Shown here: in pieces, positions 1 to 9,576 of the stretch
Layout: every line of letters starts with the position of its first letter
Position numbering within the stretch: the first letter of the stretch is position 1
Source: Neorhizobium sp. JUb45
GTDB lineage: Bacteria > Pseudomonadota > Alphaproteobacteria > Rhizobiales > Rhizobiaceae
Direction: 5' to 3'
Assembly: GCF_004343585.1 (NCBI RefSeq)
Contig: NZ_SLYW01000008.1
Span: forward strand, 142,507-206,506
DNA length: 64,000 nucleotides
Made by a program: the position numbers and the translations under genes
Notes under the pieces: generated by a model
Told to the model about the DNA's origin: nothing
The model's input: the letters and a program-made list of their open reading frames with translations, nothing else
The model's database searches: none

Positions 1-15
1 GCGGGGAGGTGCTGG

Positions 16-1248
16 ATGTCGATCACCGATGGCCCGCTTTCCGGGCTCGTTTCATCTGCCGGTTTTTCCGGTGGTTCCAACCAGACGCGGGTGCGCGCCT
101 ATAACGAGCGGCTTGTGCTGTCGCTGGTGCGGCTGCATGGCGCGCTGTCGAAGGCGGATATTACCCGGCTCAGTGGTCTGTCCGCACAGACGGCTTCGGT
201 CATCATGCGCGCGCTGGAAAAGGATGGTCTGCTGTTGCGTGGCGAGCCGTTGCGTGGCCGTGTCGGCCAACCCTCGGTGCCGATGCGGCTCAATCCCGAT
301 GCAGTCCTGTCCTTCGGGGTGAAAATCGGCCGCCGCAGCGCCGATCTCGTGCTGATGGATTTCGTCGGCAATATTCGCAAGCGTTACCACGAGACCTATG
401 CCTATCCGCTTCCGCAGGAAATTCTCAGGATCATCACGTCCGGCATTGCCGACATAGAGGCGCAGATGAATGCCGAGGAACAGGCCCGTGTGGCCGGCAT
501 CGGTATCGCCGCACCTTTCGAATTGTGGAATTGGGCCGATGAAATCGGTGCTCCGAGCGGGGCGATGGATGTCTGGCACGGGTTCGATCTGCAGGCGGAA
601 GTCGCAGCGCGGGTGGCGCATTCCGTCTATCTGCAGAACGATGCCACCAGTGCCTGCGGTGCTGAACTGGTTTTTGGGATGGGGTCGATTTATCCCGATT
701 TCATATACCTGTTCATCGGTTCCTTCATCGGTGGCGGCATTGTTTTGAATTCCAGCATCTTTTCCGGTCGAACCGGTACGGCCGGGGCCGTCGGCCCGCT
801 GCCTGTGCGCGGAAAGGATGGCGAGAACCGTCAGCTTCTCGACATCGCCTCGATTTTCGTTCTGGAAAACATGCTGCGTGAACGCGGTGTCGATCCTCAG
901 CCCTTGTGGTATTCCGCCGATGAGTGGGTCGATTTCGGTGAGCCGCTTGAGGTTTGGATCCAGGCGACGGCCGCCGCGTTGGCGCAGGCCATTGTTGCGG
1001 CGGCATCGATCATCGATTTCGGCGCTGCCGTCATCGATGGCGGTTTTCCAGCCTGGGTCAGAAAGCGTATCGTTACCGCGACCCTCGAGGCCGTCGCCCG
1101 GCTCGATCTGCGCGGCGTCGTCATTCCCGATATCATCGAGGGGAAGGTGGGATCGCAGGCGCGCGCCATCGGCGGGGCCAGCCTGCCGATCTTTGCGCGA
1201 TACCTCACCGATCAGTCCGTTCTCCTGAAGAATGTCAGCGAGGCCTGA
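16..1248 (+). CDS. ROK-family (NagC-like) transcriptional regulator
   Basis: Sugar-responsive type regulator of 410 residues. Residues about 27-80 form a winged helix-turn-helix (motif SKADITRLSGLSAQTASVIM) typical of NagC/XylR proteins, and the rest is a ROK domain with the NDATSACGAE segment and a late IDGG motif. The Cys-rich zinc motif of ROK sugar kinases is not visible, so a purely regulatory role is more likely than kinase activity. The start ATG has a GGGGAGG ribosome site 6 nt upstream, only 2 nt from the window edge, so anything further upstream is unseen. It ends 97 bp before an aminotransferase on the same strand, a possible target. The effector cannot be read from the sequence. 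Confidence 0.85.
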   Translation: MSITDGPLSGLVSSAGFSGGSNQTRVRAYNERLVLSLVRLHGALSKADITRLSGLSAQTASVIMRALEKDGLLLRGEPLRGRVGQPSVPMRLNPDAVLSFGVKIGRRSADLVLMDFVGNIRKRYHETYAYPLPQEILRIITSGIADIEAQMNAEEQARVAGIGIAAPFELWNWADEIGAPSGAMDVWHGFDLQAEVAARVAHSVYLQNDATSACGAELVFGMGSIYPDFIYLFIGSFIGGGIVLNSSIFSGRTGTAGAVGPLPVRGKDGENRQLLDIASIFVLENMLRERGVDPQPLWYSADEWVDFGEPLEVWIQATAAALAQAIVAAASIIDFGAAVIDGGFPAWVRKRIVTATLEAVARLDLRGVVIPDIIEGKVGSQARAIGGASLPIFARYLTDQSVLLKNVSEA

Positions 1249-1345
1249 GGCTTTCAATTTTTCCGATGTCGTTGCAGGTTGGCAAGGCTGATGGACAATC
1301 CTTGTCACGCAGCAGGCCCGTATGCGGGTGAAAAAAGGGGAAACC

Positions 1346-2533
1346 ATGAACGACATGCCTGCGCCGCTAAGCTTCAATCCATGGGTGGAACAATTGGCGC
1401 CGCCGCCGATCCCGGCCGTGCAGGCAAGTCTCAAATCCTACACGGGAGCGGCCGGCCCGGTCATCGATCTTTCGCAGGCCGTTCCGGGCTACGCACCGCA
1501 TGACGATCTGTTGCGCTGGCTGGGGGAGACGGCCAGCCGCGCCGATCTGTGCGGTTATGGCCAGATCCAGGGCGAGGCGGTTCTGCGCAATGCCTTTGCG
1601 GCCGATCTCAATCTTGCCTATCAGGCCGAGGTGACGGCTGAAGATGTACAGATCACCGCTGGCGGCAATCAGGCGTTTTTTGCCGTCGCGCTGGCGCTGC
1701 TGCGGCCTGGCGACGAAGTCATTCTTATCCGCCCCTATTATTTCAACCACGAAATGACACTGCGCATGCTGGGCATCGACGTGAAAGTCGTGGATGCCGA
1801 CCCGCAGGCCGGGTTCGTGCCGTCGATCGAGGCGGTGGAGGCGGCGGTAACGTCGCGCACCCGCGCCGTTTTCGTGGTCACGCCCAACAATCCGACCGGC
1901 GCAGTCTATCTGCCTGCTTTTCTGGATGCGCTTTACGACCTCTGCGCAGCCCGCGGCATATTTGTCATCGCCGACGAGACCTATCGTGATTTCCTGCCGG
2001 CTGGTTCCGGACCGGCCCATGCGCTGTTTTCCAAAACCGGATGGCGGGACGGCTTCATCCATCTTTACAGCTTTTCAAAGGTCTTCTGCATTCCCGGCCA
2101 CCGCCTCGGCGCGATCGTTTGCGGGGGAAAGGCGATGGAGCAATTGCAGAAGGTGATGGACAATTTGCAGATTTGCGCGCCGCGTCCGGCCCAGCATGCC
2201 GTGGCTGCGGCTCTGCCGGCCCTGACGGAATGGCGACAGGGCAATACCGCCATTATCGATGAGCGGCGACAGGCCTTTCAAACGGTCATCGATGGTCTGG
2301 CTGGCTGGTCCATCGTATCGATCGGTGCTTATTTCGCTTATCTGCGGCACCCGTTTATCGGTCGCGACTCCATGGATGTGACGCGCTGGATGGCGTCGGA
2401 ATTCGGTATCCTGATGCTGCCCGGAACCTGTTTTGGCGAAAATCAGCAGGGTTTTGTCCGTGCCGCCTTCGCCAATGTCGGCGTCGATGCCATCCGGTTG
2501 CTGGCGGATCGTTTGCCGATCGCAGGTGGATGA
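1346..2533 (+). CDS. PLP-dependent aminotransferase, class I/II
   Basis: Fold-type I aminotransferase of 395 residues, the size normal for the family. The cofactor lysine lies in SFSKVFCIPGHRLGA, the NNPTGAVY substrate/cofactor segment and the ADETYRDF motif (Asp binding the pyridine nitrogen) are present. ATG 1346 is preferred over the in-frame ATG at 1322 because AGGGG at 1336-1340 is correctly placed for it. It probably transfers amino groups between an amino acid and a 2-oxo acid in the cytoplasm; the substrate is not predictable. It follows the ROK regulator on the same strand and converges on the next gene with 3 bp between the stop codons. Confidence 0.85.
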   Translation: MNDMPAPLSFNPWVEQLAPPPIPAVQASLKSYTGAAGPVIDLSQAVPGYAPHDDLLRWLGETASRADLCGYGQIQGEAVLRNAFAADLNLAYQAEVTAEDVQITAGGNQAFFAVALALLRPGDEVILIRPYYFNHEMTLRMLGIDVKVVDADPQAGFVPSIEAVEAAVTSRTRAVFVVTPNNPTGAVYLPAFLDALYDLCAARGIFVIADETYRDFLPAGSGPAHALFSKTGWRDGFIHLYSFSKVFCIPGHRLGAIVCGGKAMEQLQKVMDNLQICAPRPAQHAVAAALPALTEWRQGNTAIIDERRQAFQTVIDGLAGWSIVSIGAYFAYLRHPFIGRDSMDVTRWMASEFGILMLPGTCFGENQQGFVRAAFANVGVDAIRLLADRLPIAGG

Positions 2534-2536
2534 TCG

Positions 2537-3019
2537 TCAGTCCTGATCCTTGATCCACTGTCCAAGGGCGGCGATGACGGCGAGCCGCAGGCTTGCATTT
2601 CTGGCGAGCGCCATCGTCAACGCGCGTCCTTCGGTCGGAAATCCCGCTTCCTTCATCACCAGCGATGGCGACAGATTGCGCGCTTTCATGATGGTTTCAA
2701 TCCGTTGCACGGTCTGCGGCAGGAGATAGCGGCCATTGGCAATAAGGCCGTGCGCCGTCTCTGCTGCCATTGCAGGTATTGTCGGAGCTATACGGTTGGC
2801 ACCGATCTGCGTCAGAAACTGCTCGCGCTCCTGCGCATTTGCCTTGCCCCAGGCCTTCACCAGCTTTTCGATCGGCGTCGGCCTGGTGGCAAGTCCTGCC
2901 TTGATGAGGGCTTTTTTCAGGGAGGGAATGCGGCCGGAAACCAGCTCGGCATGGATGTCAGGGAAGTCTCTTTTCAGGCGTTGTCCGGCCATGGACTGTC
3001 GCTTGCGCGGCTTGGACAT
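2537..3019 (-). CDS. Conserved-looking hypothetical protein, about 160 residues
   Basis: I do not recognise this protein. It is basic at the N terminus (SKPRKRQ), helical in appearance, and contains the segment TPIEKLVKAWGKANAQEREQ followed by FLTQIGA, reminiscent of small phage- or plasmid-associated proteins with a similar AW-KA-ER-FL pattern, but that is only an impression. Two starts are possible: ATG 3019 behind AGGGAG (chosen), or GTG 3040 behind AAGGGA, which adds 7 residues. No signal peptide or membrane segment is present. It is convergent with the aminotransferase and divergent from the aspartic protease, so it is probably a monocistronic gene. Confidence 0.6.
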   Translation of the reverse strand: MSKPRKRQSMAGQRLKRDFPDIHAELVSGRIPSLKKALIKAGLATRPTPIEKLVKAWGKANAQEREQFLTQIGANRIAPTIPAMAAETAHGLIANGRYLLPQTVQRIETIMKARNLSPSLVMKEAGFPTEGRALTMALARNASLRLAVIAALGQWIKDQD

Positions 3020-3209
3020 CGATACTCCCTGCATGTTCACCGGTTCCCTTTAAGAGGCCATCTGTTCCGAAGCCACACAAAATCTGCACTGGTTCTGCGC
3101 TGAAACGGGTTTCCCGCTCGTCTCATTTGAGGATTTTTTAACGTTTTGAGCTGTATGGGCCGAATCACTGGCCTGCATGATGCGGGATCAAAAGGAAGGA
3201 TTCCTTGTC

Positions 3210-3710
3210 ATGCTTGCACGAATTGTCGTGGCTGCAAGCCTTGCGGTATTTGTCGCCACCCAGGCGCCGGCGATGCTTGCCTCCGGTAAGGAGCCCAGCG
3301 CCGCCTTATCGCAGCCCATCTCTTCAACATCCAGACTTGCGAACGATGCGACGCTTATGGCCGGTCGTGATGGTCATTTCGCGGCCAAGTTTGTCATCAA
3401 TGGCCGTCCTGTTGCCGGCGTCATCGATACCGGTGCGACATTCGTTGCCTTGAGTGAAACGGACGCGCAACACATCGGCATCGATTCGGATGATCTCGTC
3501 TACGACCATACGGTCGCGACTGCGGCAGGCGACATCAAGGCGGCCCGTGTGACCTTGGCCAGTCTGACTGTCGGCAATGTCTCGTTGAAAGATGTCGATG
3601 CACTCGTGGTGCGCAATGGCGCCCTGCCGACCGCCTTGATCGGCATGAGCTTTCTTGGCCGCTTGTCATCCTATGCGGTCGCCGGAGATGTGATGCGACT
3701 GGTCGAATAG
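3210..3710 (+). CDS. Retropepsin-like aspartic protease (TIGR02281-type)
   Basis: A 166-residue single-domain protein with a hydrophobic N terminus (MLARIVVAASLAVFVATQ) that acts as signal or anchor, placing the rest in the periplasm. The aspartic protease motif VIDTGATFVALS matches clan AA retropepsin-like proteins, which work as homodimers sharing one DTG-type motif per subunit; a second family feature, LIGMSFLGRL, occurs near the C terminus. ATG 3210 is preferred over ATG 3177 because AAGGAAGGA ends 9 nt before it and because it puts the hydrophobic stretch at the start. Substrate unknown. It is separated by 173 bp from the cellulose operon and is probably independent of it. Confidence 0.75.
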   Translation: MLARIVVAASLAVFVATQAPAMLASGKEPSAALSQPISSTSRLANDATLMAGRDGHFAAKFVINGRPVAGVIDTGATFVALSETDAQHIGIDSDDLVYDHTVATAAGDIKAARVTLASLTVGNVSLKDVDALVVRNGALPTALIGMSFLGRLSSYAVAGDVMRLVE

Positions 3711-3768
3711 GCTATCGCCGGTCATTTCCAATCCCGTGGTGGGGCATGTGGCTTTTTCTGGGAATAGC

Positions 3769-3785
3769 GTTAACGCTTGATTAAC
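3769..3785. promoter_or_regulatory. Small dyad in the bcs operon upstream region
   Basis: GTTAA (3769-3773) and TTAAC (3781-3785) form a 5-bp inverted repeat with a 7-bp spacer about 100 bp upstream of bcsN, in the AT-rich part of the 173-bp gap before the cellulose operon. It could be a regulator site or part of the promoter. The arms are short, so chance is a real alternative. Confidence 0.2.
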
Positions 3786-3883
3786 AAATCAGTTACTAAA
3801 ACGCTAATATTATCCACGCAGCACTCGCGAATCAGTCTTGATGTGCAACGCGTGGAACCAGTTTTTTGATTGCGGCTGCCTGT

Positions 3884-4855
3884 ATGAAATCGATTGCGAC
3901 GACAGTTCTGTTGATGGGAGCCTTGGCGGGCTGCAGTTCCACCGAGGGCGTCACCCGGTTTCAGCCGACGCGTTCGGTTTCCGCGACAGAAGCACTGGTC
4001 TTTCCGCCGCCGGGTGGACCAGCGATCATTGCCGTTGTCGAGCGCCGCTTCCGCAATGGCATAGAGCAGGATATAGCCCTGCGCACGCAATCTTCCGTAC
4101 CCGGCCAGAACTCGATCAAGGTCAAATTCGTGGGCCCCGGTATCGAGGGCACGAATACCGACAAGACGCTCTCTTCGGCTCGACTGACGGATCTCGCCGT
4201 TTCGCGGGAAATGCGCAGCGAGGTACCGGGCATCGCCATGGTGCGCACGCCGAGCTACCTGCAGAACAATTACGGCCCGTTCAGCTATGCGGTGGGCAGG
4301 AGCCGTGGCGGCGATACCTGCGTTTATGGCTGGCAGCAGATCCGCTCCAGCCCCGATGCCCGCAATACCCTTCATAACCTCGGCATCATCCAGATGCGTT
4401 TGCGGTTGTGTGATGCCGTGCTGTCGGAACAGGCGCTTCTGGCGACCATGTACGGCTACACCATCAATGGCTCGTTCACCGGCTGGCAATGGAACCCTTA
4501 TGGCAGGACGGATGGCGTCGATCCCAACCTCGGCCGGCCGGGTCATCCGGTCTATCCTGCGGCCGCAGCGATCGACCATTATGCAGCACCGCTTGGTTAC
4601 GAACCGCAACCGGCGGTGCGCCGTGCCGCGGCTGCGCCCGCCCGCCCGCGGGTGGCACCGGTCCGCCAGGCTGCCCGCACCGTGACGCCGCCGGTTTCGA
4701 CTGCACCGACCGGCCCCATGGTACCGCTTCCGCCAACGAATTCGTCAATGCCCGCCGCTGCTACGGCAAACGGGCGGCCAGCGATGCAAAACCAAAATTC
4801 CATACGGGTGCCGACCCCGGATTGTGTCGGCGGCAGCGGCACGCGCTGCCCATGA
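3884..4855 (+). CDS. bcsN: Cellulose biosynthesis protein BcsN (lipoprotein)
   Basis: First gene of the rhizobial cellulose operon. BcsN is a marker of the alphaproteobacterial bcs operon type (bcsN-bcsA-bcsB-bcsZ-bcsK) and its biochemical role is not established. ATG 3884 gives a lipoprotein signal MKSIATTVLLMGALAGC with the lipobox cysteine at residue 17, so the 323-residue protein is expected in the periplasm attached to a membrane. The middle is a compact domain of about 190 residues with two cysteines (CVYGW and LRLCD) that could pair; the C-terminal third is rich in Pro and Ala and probably disordered. No strong ribosome site is seen. Assignment rests on position directly before bcsA, the lipobox and general resemblance. 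Confidence 0.75.
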   Translation: MKSIATTVLLMGALAGCSSTEGVTRFQPTRSVSATEALVFPPPGGPAIIAVVERRFRNGIEQDIALRTQSSVPGQNSIKVKFVGPGIEGTNTDKTLSSARLTDLAVSREMRSEVPGIAMVRTPSYLQNNYGPFSYAVGRSRGGDTCVYGWQQIRSSPDARNTLHNLGIIQMRLRLCDAVLSEQALLATMYGYTINGSFTGWQWNPYGRTDGVDPNLGRPGHPVYPAAAAIDHYAAPLGYEPQPAVRRAAAAPARPRVAPVRQAARTVTPPVSTAPTGPMVPLPPTNSSMPAAATANGRPAMQNQNSIRVPTPDCVGGSGTRCP

Positions 4856-4912
4856 CAAGACCGATGACGGATCGGATTGAAGTTGCGCCAGACCGGCGCG
4901 GGGAGTTCTGAA

Positions 4913-7114
4913 ATGCCCATTCACAAGATCCGCAGCGTCATCGTCTGGATCATTGTCGTTACTGCCGTCATTGCTCTCATCACGCTGCCGGTCAATCTCC
5001 AGACACAGCTCATTGCCAGCATCTGCGCGCTCGCCGTGATGGCGATCATCAAGATCCTCAAGGGTGAGGGGACCTGGCGTCTGATCGCGCTGGCTTTCGG
5101 CACGGCCATCGTGCTGCGTTATGTCTACTGGCGCACGACCAGCACGTTGCCGCCGATCAACCAGCTGGAAAACTTCATTCCCGGTTTCCTGCTGTATCTC
5201 GCTGAAATGTACAACGTGATGATGCTGGGCCTCAGCCTCTTCGTCGTCGCGACACCGCTGCCGCCGCGCCCCTCGCGTGCGGGCAAGCTCGAACATTTTC
5301 CGCATGTCGATGTCTTCGTGCCCTCGTATAACGAGGATGCAACCCTGCTGGCCAACACGTTGGCAGCTGCCAGCAGCATGGATTACCCGGCCGACAAGCT
5401 GCATATCTGGCTGCTGGATGATGGCGGCACGCTGCAGAAGCGCAATTCTCCGAAACTTCTGGAGGCGCAGGAGGCGATGGCCCGCCACAAGGAGCTGAAA
5501 CAGCTCTGCGAGGATTTGGGTGTCCATTATCTCACGCGTGATCGCAACGAACACGCCAAGGCCGGCAATCTCAACAATGGCATGCAGCATTCCAGCGGCG
5601 AGTTGATTGCGGTCTTTGACGCCGACCATGCGCCGGCACGCGATTTCCTCAAGGAAACGGTAGGCTATTTCGAGGAGCAGGAAAAACTCTTCCTCGTGCA
5701 GACGCCGCATTTCTTCATCAACCCGGATCCGCTGGAGCGCAATCTTCGCACCTTCGACAAGATGCCAAGCGAGAACGAGATGTTCTACGGCATCATCCAG
5801 CGTGGTCTCGACAAGTGGAACGCGGCTTTCTTCTGCGGTTCTGCGGCGGTTCTCAGCCGCAAGGCGCTGGAAACCACCAATGGCTTCAGCGGCATCAGCA
5901 TCACCGAGGATTGCGAGACGGCGCTTGAGCTGCACAGCACCGGTTGGCACAGCATCTATGTCGACAAACCGCTGATCGCCGGTCTGCAGCCCGCGACGTT
6001 TGCAAGCTTTATCGGCCAGCGCTCGCGCTGGGCGCAGGGCATGATGCAGATCCTGCGTTTCCGTTTCCCGCCGTTGAAGCGTGGCCTCTCGGTTGCGCAG
6101 CGCTTCTGCTACATGTCGTCAACGCTGTTCTGGATGTTTCCATTTCCGCGCACGGTTTTTCTGTTCGCGCCGCTCTTTTATCTGTTCTTCGATCTGGAAA
6201 TCTTCACGGCATCAGGTGGCGAGTTCCTAGCCTATACCCTCGCCTACATGTTCGTGAACCTGATGATGCAGAACTATCTCTACGGATCGTTCCGCTGGCC
6301 ATGGATTTCCGAACTCTACGAATATGTGCAGACGGTGCACCTTCTGCCGGCCGTCGTGTCGGTGATGCTCAATCCGCGCAAGCCCACTTTCAAGGTCACG
6401 GCCAAGGATGAATCGATCGCCACCAGCAGGCTGTCGGAAATCAGCCGCCCCTTCTTCGTCATCTTCGCAGTGCAGGTCATTGCGCTGCTGATCACCATCT
6501 ACAAGATCTATGCCGAGCCCTATAAGGCCGATGTGACGCTGGTGGTCGGTGGCTGGAATATCATCAACCTGCTGATGGCGGGCTGCGCACTCGGCGTCGT
6601 GTCGGAACGCGGCGAGCCGGCGGCATCCCGACGCGTGCGCATCAACCGCCGCTGCGAATTCCGCGTCCACGATGAATGGCATGCTGCCTCCATCGAAGAC
6701 GTTTCGGTCCATGGCGCACGGGTGAACGTGTTCAACCGCCGCGCTGCCGGCATGGTCAAGGGCGCCGTCGGCGAGATCCGTTTCCAGCCGCATAGCGGCG
6801 GCGAGATGGTGACCTTGTCGGTCGCCGTGCGCAATGCCGAATCGGCCGGCGACATCACTACTGTCGGCTGCCAGTATGTGCCGAAATCGGCACAGGATCA
6901 CCGCATGATCGCCGACCTCATCTTCGCCAATTCCTCGCAATGGTCGCAGTTCCAGGAATCCCGGCGCTACAATCCGGGCATCATCCGTGGCACGATCTGG
7001 TTCATCGGTCTGGCGCTCTACCAGACCAGCCGCGGATTGGTGTATTTCTTCCGCAGTGCCCGCCCCGTTCAGGAAGAAAGCGGCGCGAAGGATGCAGCAG
7101 GAGCGAAAAACTGA
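4913..7114 (+). CDS. bcsA: Cellulose synthase catalytic subunit (UDP-forming) BcsA
   Basis: Inner-membrane GT2 glucosyltransferase that polymerises UDP-glucose into beta-1,4-glucan and passes the chain outward, activated by cyclic di-GMP. The processive GT2 signature is complete: LLDDGGT (D169), DADHA (D236/D238), TED (D333) and QRSRW (369-373). A PilZ domain follows at about 570-670, with RVRINRR and DVSVHGAR as the c-di-GMP-binding RxxxR and D/NxSxxG elements. Membrane helices lie at the N terminus (about 6-60, 85-115) and between about 390 and 560. ATG 4913 is chosen because GGGGAG at 4900-4905 precedes it. Length 733 residues is normal. The stop overlaps the bcsB start (TGATG). It is called celA in Agrobacterium. 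Confidence 0.96.
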   Translation: MPIHKIRSVIVWIIVVTAVIALITLPVNLQTQLIASICALAVMAIIKILKGEGTWRLIALAFGTAIVLRYVYWRTTSTLPPINQLENFIPGFLLYLAEMYNVMMLGLSLFVVATPLPPRPSRAGKLEHFPHVDVFVPSYNEDATLLANTLAAASSMDYPADKLHIWLLDDGGTLQKRNSPKLLEAQEAMARHKELKQLCEDLGVHYLTRDRNEHAKAGNLNNGMQHSSGELIAVFDADHAPARDFLKETVGYFEEQEKLFLVQTPHFFINPDPLERNLRTFDKMPSENEMFYGIIQRGLDKWNAAFFCGSAAVLSRKALETTNGFSGISITEDCETALELHSTGWHSIYVDKPLIAGLQPATFASFIGQRSRWAQGMMQILRFRFPPLKRGLSVAQRFCYMSSTLFWMFPFPRTVFLFAPLFYLFFDLEIFTASGGEFLAYTLAYMFVNLMMQNYLYGSFRWPWISELYEYVQTVHLLPAVVSVMLNPRKPTFKVTAKDESIATSRLSEISRPFFVIFAVQVIALLITIYKIYAEPYKADVTLVVGGWNIINLLMAGCALGVVSERGEPAASRRVRINRRCEFRVHDEWHAASIEDVSVHGARVNVFNRRAAGMVKGAVGEIRFQPHSGGEMVTLSVAVRNAESAGDITTVGCQYVPKSAQDHRMIADLIFANSSQWSQFQESRRYNPGIIRGTIWFIGLALYQTSRGLVYFFRSARPVQEESGAKDAAGAKN

Positions 7115-9576
7115 TGCGCCGGACCTGCCTTGCTGCCACGCTTTCCATCCTGACCGCGACCTGCGCTTTCGCGCAGTCCGCAGGTTTCGACATGTCGGGC
7201 GAACGGCCGGCTGGCGCTGCACCGCCACCGGCTCGCGCCAATTCCGCACCTAGCCAGCAGACCAGTCCTTCGTCCGATCCGGCCGCACCGGTGATGCCGC
7301 AGCAGGCTCCGGCCACCGCGCCGCAAATGCCGGCCCAGGCGGCTCCGCCCAGTGCCGCGCCACCGGCTGTGCAGCAGGGTCAGAAAACGCCGCCGAGCCG
7401 CGTCGCCACCTCTGGACAGGTTGCGTCGCAGGGGTTTCGCCGCAACATCATTCCTGCCGCATCCATGGTTCTGGAAGGCGAGCATGATAAGCATTCCTGG
7501 TCGGTCTATGTCACGCCCGAGCAGGCCGGCAGCCCGGCACGTTTCAATCTGGGTTATCAGAACGCCGTCGTTGTGGCGCCGGAAGCATCGCAGATCTCCG
7601 TTCTCGTCAACGATCGCCTCATTGGCCAGCAGCGGGTGACCGCCTCCGAAACGCCCGGACAGGTGTCGTTTGCCGTGCCGCCGGGGCTCTTGCAGCAGGG
7701 CGTCAATGTCGTCACCCTGCGCGCCGACCAGCGCCACCGTACCGATTGCTCCATCGCCTCGACCTATGAGCTATGGTCGAATATCGATCCGGCCAGCACC
7801 TATCTGGCTTTTAACGGCGCCTTGGCGACGCGCCTGTCGAGCATCGACGCGCTGCGCGCCATCGGGGTCGACGAGACGGGTGCGACGACATTCAACATGG
7901 TTGTCCCCTCGCTCGATCAGCCGGGCACATTGAAGCCCATCCTGCGACTTACCCAGGGTCTTTCCGTTCTCAGCGGTATGCCCAGCCAGAAATTCGATTT
8001 CCAGACGGATCGCATTACAGCTTCTGCCTCCGGCAAGCTGACGGTGCTGGTGGGGACCGCGGCCGAGTTGCAGCCGCTTTTCCCCGATCTGCCGTCCTCG
8101 GCCACCAGTGCGCCGATTGCCACATTCGTGGATGACCGGCGTACAGGGCAGCCGGTGCTGGTCATCAGCGGCCCGAACTGGCAATCCATCGCTTCTGCCG
8201 TCGATTCGGTTGTTTCGCCGGTCGATCGACCGCTCAGCGCCCAGCGCAGTGTGCTGTCGACCCAACGCTGGTCGGCGCCCGATGCGCCCATGCTATTTTC
8301 CGATGCCACCCTCAGCTTCGCACAACTGGGTATGGAGACGCTGGAATTTTCCGGCCGCCGCGTTCGTTCCGGTTTCAAGATCGGTGTTCCGGCCGATTTT
8401 TATGCGCAGGGTTATGGCGAAGCTACCATTCTGCTCGACGCGGCATACTCGCAAGCGGTGCTGCCGGGCAGTCAGATCAATGTCTATGTCAACGGCAATA
8501 TCGCTTCCACCGTGCCGATCACCACCTCGGGTGGCGGCATTCTGCGGCATCTGCCGATCCGTGTGACGATGCGGCATTTCAAGCCGGGCGTGAACACGGT
8601 GGAGATGGAAACGGTGCTGCGCACGCAGGAAGACGAGGTTTGCGCACCCGGCGCTTCGGCCTCCACCACGCCGCGGTTTGCCATGTTCGATACGTCCGAA
8701 TTCCAGATGCCGGATTTCGCCCGCATCGGTCAGCGGCCTGATCTGTCGAGCATGGTCGGGACCGGATATCCCTATAACCGCGGTGACGATGCGACACCGC
8801 TGTTCATGGACAGAATCGATCGCGATACGCTTTCAGCCACCGCAACATTGCTGTCACGCATGGCGCTGATGGCGGGGCGGCCGCTGGCAATCGATCCCAT
8901 CGCTTCCGCCAATGCCGCCGGAGACCGCGATGCGATCTTTATCGGCTCCGTCACGCAAATGCCGGTAACCGTCCTGTCGCAGGCCAATATCGCGACCACC
9001 AGTCAGGCGGCATGGCGGCCGACGGCAGGAGCCACGGCCGAAAACGTCAATACCGGCGAAGTGTTCGACCAATGGCGCGACCGCGTCAGTGGCGGCAATT
9101 GGAACGGACAGATTTCGGCCTTGCAGGAATGGCTGCAGCGCAATTTCGATATATCGCTCAAATCGTTCCGGTTGTTTCCCGGCAATGAAGAGCCCTTTGC
9201 GCCGTCCAACGCCGCGACCTTCATGGTTGCCCAGGGGCTAAGCCCCTCGGGTACCGGCAGTTGGACCGTGGTGACGGCACCTTCCTCCGCCGACCTCGCC
9301 GATGGTGCACGCGTGATGTCCTCGCAGGAATTCTGGCCGCAAATCACAGGTCGTATCACGACCTATTCGTCGCGGACGGGACGGATCGACAATGTTGCGG
9401 CCGAAGGTTTTTCGTTCGTTGCGCCGACGGATAACTCCATCTGGAATTACCGCCTGATCGCTGCCAACTGGCTGTCCACCAACGTGCTCTATTTCGCGGC
9501 ACTGTTTGCGGCCATGACATTCCTGATCGGCATCACCACGGCAGGCCTGCTCTCCAATATCGGGAGGCGAAAATGA
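7114..9576 (+). CDS. bcsB: Cellulose synthase periplasmic regulatory subunit BcsB
   Basis: Periplasmic partner of BcsA, anchored by one C-terminal helix (VLYFAALFAAMTFLIGITTA), which guides the emerging glucan and is needed for synthase activity. The signal peptide is MRRTCLAATLSILTATCAFA. An unusually long Pro/Ala/Gln-rich linker covers about residues 28-105, after which the alternating carbohydrate-binding and flavodoxin-like domains of the BcsB family begin. The start ATG at 7114 overlaps the bcsA stop and has AGGAG at 7099-7103; a longer frame upstream only runs inside bcsA. 820 residues, in the range for rhizobial CelB. The last 4 nt overlap bcsZ. Confidence 0.93.
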   Translation: MRRTCLAATLSILTATCAFAQSAGFDMSGERPAGAAPPPARANSAPSQQTSPSSDPAAPVMPQQAPATAPQMPAQAAPPSAAPPAVQQGQKTPPSRVATSGQVASQGFRRNIIPAASMVLEGEHDKHSWSVYVTPEQAGSPARFNLGYQNAVVVAPEASQISVLVNDRLIGQQRVTASETPGQVSFAVPPGLLQQGVNVVTLRADQRHRTDCSIASTYELWSNIDPASTYLAFNGALATRLSSIDALRAIGVDETGATTFNMVVPSLDQPGTLKPILRLTQGLSVLSGMPSQKFDFQTDRITASASGKLTVLVGTAAELQPLFPDLPSSATSAPIATFVDDRRTGQPVLVISGPNWQSIASAVDSVVSPVDRPLSAQRSVLSTQRWSAPDAPMLFSDATLSFAQLGMETLEFSGRRVRSGFKIGVPADFYAQGYGEATILLDAAYSQAVLPGSQINVYVNGNIASTVPITTSGGGILRHLPIRVTMRHFKPGVNTVEMETVLRTQEDEVCAPGASASTTPRFAMFDTSEFQMPDFARIGQRPDLSSMVGTGYPYNRGDDATPLFMDRIDRDTLSATATLLSRMALMAGRPLAIDPIASANAAGDRDAIFIGSVTQMPVTVLSQANIATTSQAAWRPTAGATAENVNTGEVFDQWRDRVSGGNWNGQISALQEWLQRNFDISLKSFRLFPGNEEPFAPSNAATFMVAQGLSPSGTGSWTVVTAPSSADLADGARVMSSQEFWPQITGRITTYSSRTGRIDNVAAEGFSFVAPTDNSIWNYRLIAANWLSTNVLYFAALFAAMTFLIGITTAGLLSNIGRRK

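Noticed and set aside
16..1248. ROK sugar kinase instead of regulator
   Set aside because: It has an N-terminal winged helix and lacks the Cys-rich zinc motif of the kinases.
4745..5950. 401-residue frame antisense to bcsA
   Set aside because: It covers the synthase active-site region, whose conservation explains the open antisense frame.
6940..7113. Upstream extension of bcsB
   Set aside because: It lies inside the 3' end of bcsA in another frame; the signal peptide begins at ATG 7114.
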